Of a stretch of DNA of 7,833 nucleotides, positions 6,911 through 7,833 are shown in pieces (position 1 is the stretch's first letter; each line of letters opens with the position of its first letter). Under the pieces are notes generated by a model that made no database searches, was not told the origin of the DNA, and worked only from the letters and a program-made list of their open reading frames with translations. The position numbers and the translations under genes were made by a program. The stretch covers positions 1 to 7,833 of the forward strand of contig JAJYBX010000077.1 of the NCBI GenBank assembly GCA_021778785.1, in the 5' to 3' direction. This DNA comes from Acidobacteriota bacterium (lineage in GTDB: Bacteria; Acidobacteriota; Holophagae; Holophagales; Holophagaceae).

Positions 6911-7833
6911 CCCAGCAGCCTCCCCCGCAGGAGGAGCCAGAGGAACACCGCCAGCAGCGTGAGCAGCACGTACAGGATGTAGAGGGAGAGGAAGCCCGGC
7001 TGGAGCCGGCGGAAGCGGAGCAGGCGCGCCGCCGCCCGGCCGAACCAGGGCGCCACCAGGCCGTCGCCGATGGCGTCGTGGCAGTCGATCCGGAGGCTGT
7101 GCGGCAGGGGGAAGGGCCCCTTCAGCCGCCGCATCCGCACGGTGGTGCCGGGGAGCAGGGCCATCCAGAACGCCGAGAAGGAACTGCCGCTGTACTGCAT
7201 CCGGGCGGTGGGGGCCGCGTAGCCGCAGTCCCAGGTGGGGGGCGCCGCAGCGGGTGCGGGTCTGCGGCGCAGCCAGGCCCAGGAGGCGGCGGCGAGGAGC
7301 AGCAGGAGGCCCTCCAGGCCCAGGAGGATCCGCAGGTCCCGCGACAGGCCTGGGACCAGGAGACCCGGGCCCGGGACGGGAAGGGCGGCGGCCACGGCCC
7401 GGTCGAGGAGGGGCAGCAGGAGGGGGGCGACGAGGCCCACCCCCAGGCAGAGGCAGGCCAGGATGGCCATGGGGACGAGCATGGCCCCGCCCGGATCGTG
7501 GGCGTGTGGCGCCACCGGGCCGCGGGGGCTCCCCAGGAAGAGGGTGCCGTAGAACCGCGCGAAGGCCACGGCCGCCAGCCCGCCCGTGAGGGCCAGGGCC
7601 ACCAGGGCCAGCCCCGCCGACCAGGGATAACCCCGCAGGAGCGCCGCGAAGAGGCCCCGGTAGAGGAACCACTCGCTGAGGAAGGCGCTGAAGGGCGGGA
7701 GGGCCGTCACGGCCAGCAGGGCCGGAAACAGCAGGAGGGCCGTCCGGGGCAGGCGGGCGGCCAGGCCCCCCAGGCCCTCCATGTCCCGGGTGCCCGTGGC
7801 GTGGAGGATCGAGCCCGAACCGAAGAAGAGGAG
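6907..7833 (-). CDS. hyfB: HyfB-type antiporter-like membrane subunit, copy 1 (C-terminal part; 5' end outside window)
   Basis: The frame is open to the window edge, giving the last 308 residues of a protein probably near 650 residues long, judged from its neighbour; an internal ATG at 7782 is not the true start. It belongs to the NuoL/NuoM/MrpA/D family of proton-translocating subunits and would lie in the distal membrane arm. The visible part begins in the conserved LLFFGSGS helix and continues with HATGTRDME (visible residues 11-19), LPPFSAFLSEWFLYRG (45-60), several Leu/Ala-rich membrane helices, the HyfB-typical PTWDCGY...ARMQY motif (199-214) and a final hydrophobic helix (about 282-303). 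Glu54 sits where NuoM has its transmembrane glutamate and NuoL a lysine. The gene overlaps the next one by 4 bp (ATGA). It is a close paralogue of that gene, colinear at an offset near 1.95 kb. I am confident of the family; whether the missing half is intact cannot be seen. Confidence 0.9.
   Translation of the reverse strand, partial: LLFFGSGSILHATGTRDMEGLGGLAARLPRTALLLFPALLAVTALPPFSAFLSEWFLYRGLFAALLRGYPWSAGLALVALALTGGLAAVAFARFYGTLFLGSPRGPVAPHAHDPGGAMLVPMAILACLCLGVGLVAPLLLPLLDRAVAAALPVPGPGLLVPGLSRDLRILLGLEGLLLLLAAASWAWLRRRPAPAAAPPTWDCGYAAPTARMQYSGSSFSAFWMALLPGTTVRMRRLKGPFPLPHSLRIDCHDAIGDGLVAPWFGRAAARLLRFRRLQPGFLSLYILYVLLTLLAVFLWLLLRGRLLG
6919..6923 (-). promoter_or_regulatory. Ribosome binding site of the second hyfB-type gene
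   Basis: The minus strand reads GGAGG here, 8 nt before the ATG at 6910 and inside the last codons of the upstream gene. It supports that ATG over any start farther upstream in the long open frame. Confidence 0.65.

Noticed and set aside
6911..7672. N-terminal extension of the second HyfB-type gene to an ATG at 7672.
   Set aside because: The extension is Pro/Arg/Gly-rich and overlaps the conserved C-terminal part of the first copy. The ATG at 6910 has the ribosome binding site, the ATGA overlap and a normal N-terminal helix.
1..7833. Respiratory complex I (nuo) operon or an Mrp Na+/H+ antiporter operon.
   Set aside because: The order HyfB-HyfB-HyfC-HyfE-HyfF-NuoCD-ferredoxin/NuoB and the HyfE subunit match the hydrogenase-4/Ehr family. 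NuoA, NuoJ and NuoE/F/G are not seen, and Mrp operons lack the soluble Fe-S and large subunits.
1..7833. Recurring short words such as ggccagg, caggagg and ccaggaag across the plus strand, suggestive of repeats.
   Set aside because: They fall in the codons of Leu/Ala/Gly-rich membrane helices in a GC-rich genome, are irregularly spaced, and show no array or inverted-repeat structure.

Overview
The window is one strand-uniform block of seven co-directional genes on the minus strand, read from position 7833 down to position 1. It is very GC-rich, and every gene junction is either a 4-bp ATGA overlap or a gap of 1 to 3 bases. This is one segment of a longer operon, cut at both window edges: the first gene lacks its 5' part and the last lacks its 3' part. 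There is no promoter, terminator, RNA gene, mobile element or CRISPR array, and no non-coding stretch longer than 3 bases.

In transcription order the genes are: the C-terminal part of a HyfB-type antiporter-like subunit (7833-6907), a second complete HyfB-type subunit (6910-4970), a HyfC/NuoH-type membrane anchor (4968-4045), a HyfE-type small membrane subunit (4041-3406), a HyfF-type antiporter-like subunit (3402-1939), a NuoCD/HycE-type large subunit (1942-425), and a HycF/HyfH-type two-cluster ferredoxin whose frame runs into the start of a NuoB/HycG/HyfI-type small subunit (428-1). Together they encode a membrane-bound complex of the group 4 hydrogenase / complex I superfamily: a peripheral electron-transfer arm on a three-module ion-translocating membrane arm.

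The main point is that the large subunit cannot be a normal [NiFe] hydrogenase. All four cysteines that would hold the Ni-Fe centre are replaced (Ala206, Thr209, Ser499, Gly502), and the protein ends where a hydrogenase precursor would carry its cleavable tail. This places the cluster with the Ehr (energy-converting hydrogenase-related) complexes. These keep the architecture of formate hydrogenlyase and complex I but lack the hydrogenase active site, and as far as I know their physiological reaction is unresolved. The membrane arm still carries the Glu and Lys residues expected for ion pumping, so a redox-driven ion pump with an unknown electron donor/acceptor pair is the best inference. Using standard hydrogenase names should not be taken to mean that it makes or uses H2.

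The host is a GC-rich bacterium, probably with an anaerobic or metal-reducing lifestyle. Holophagae-type Acidobacteriota (Geothrix and relatives) or a Desulfobacterota/Myxococcota lineage would fit, but this is a guess from composition and cluster type, not a demonstrated placement.
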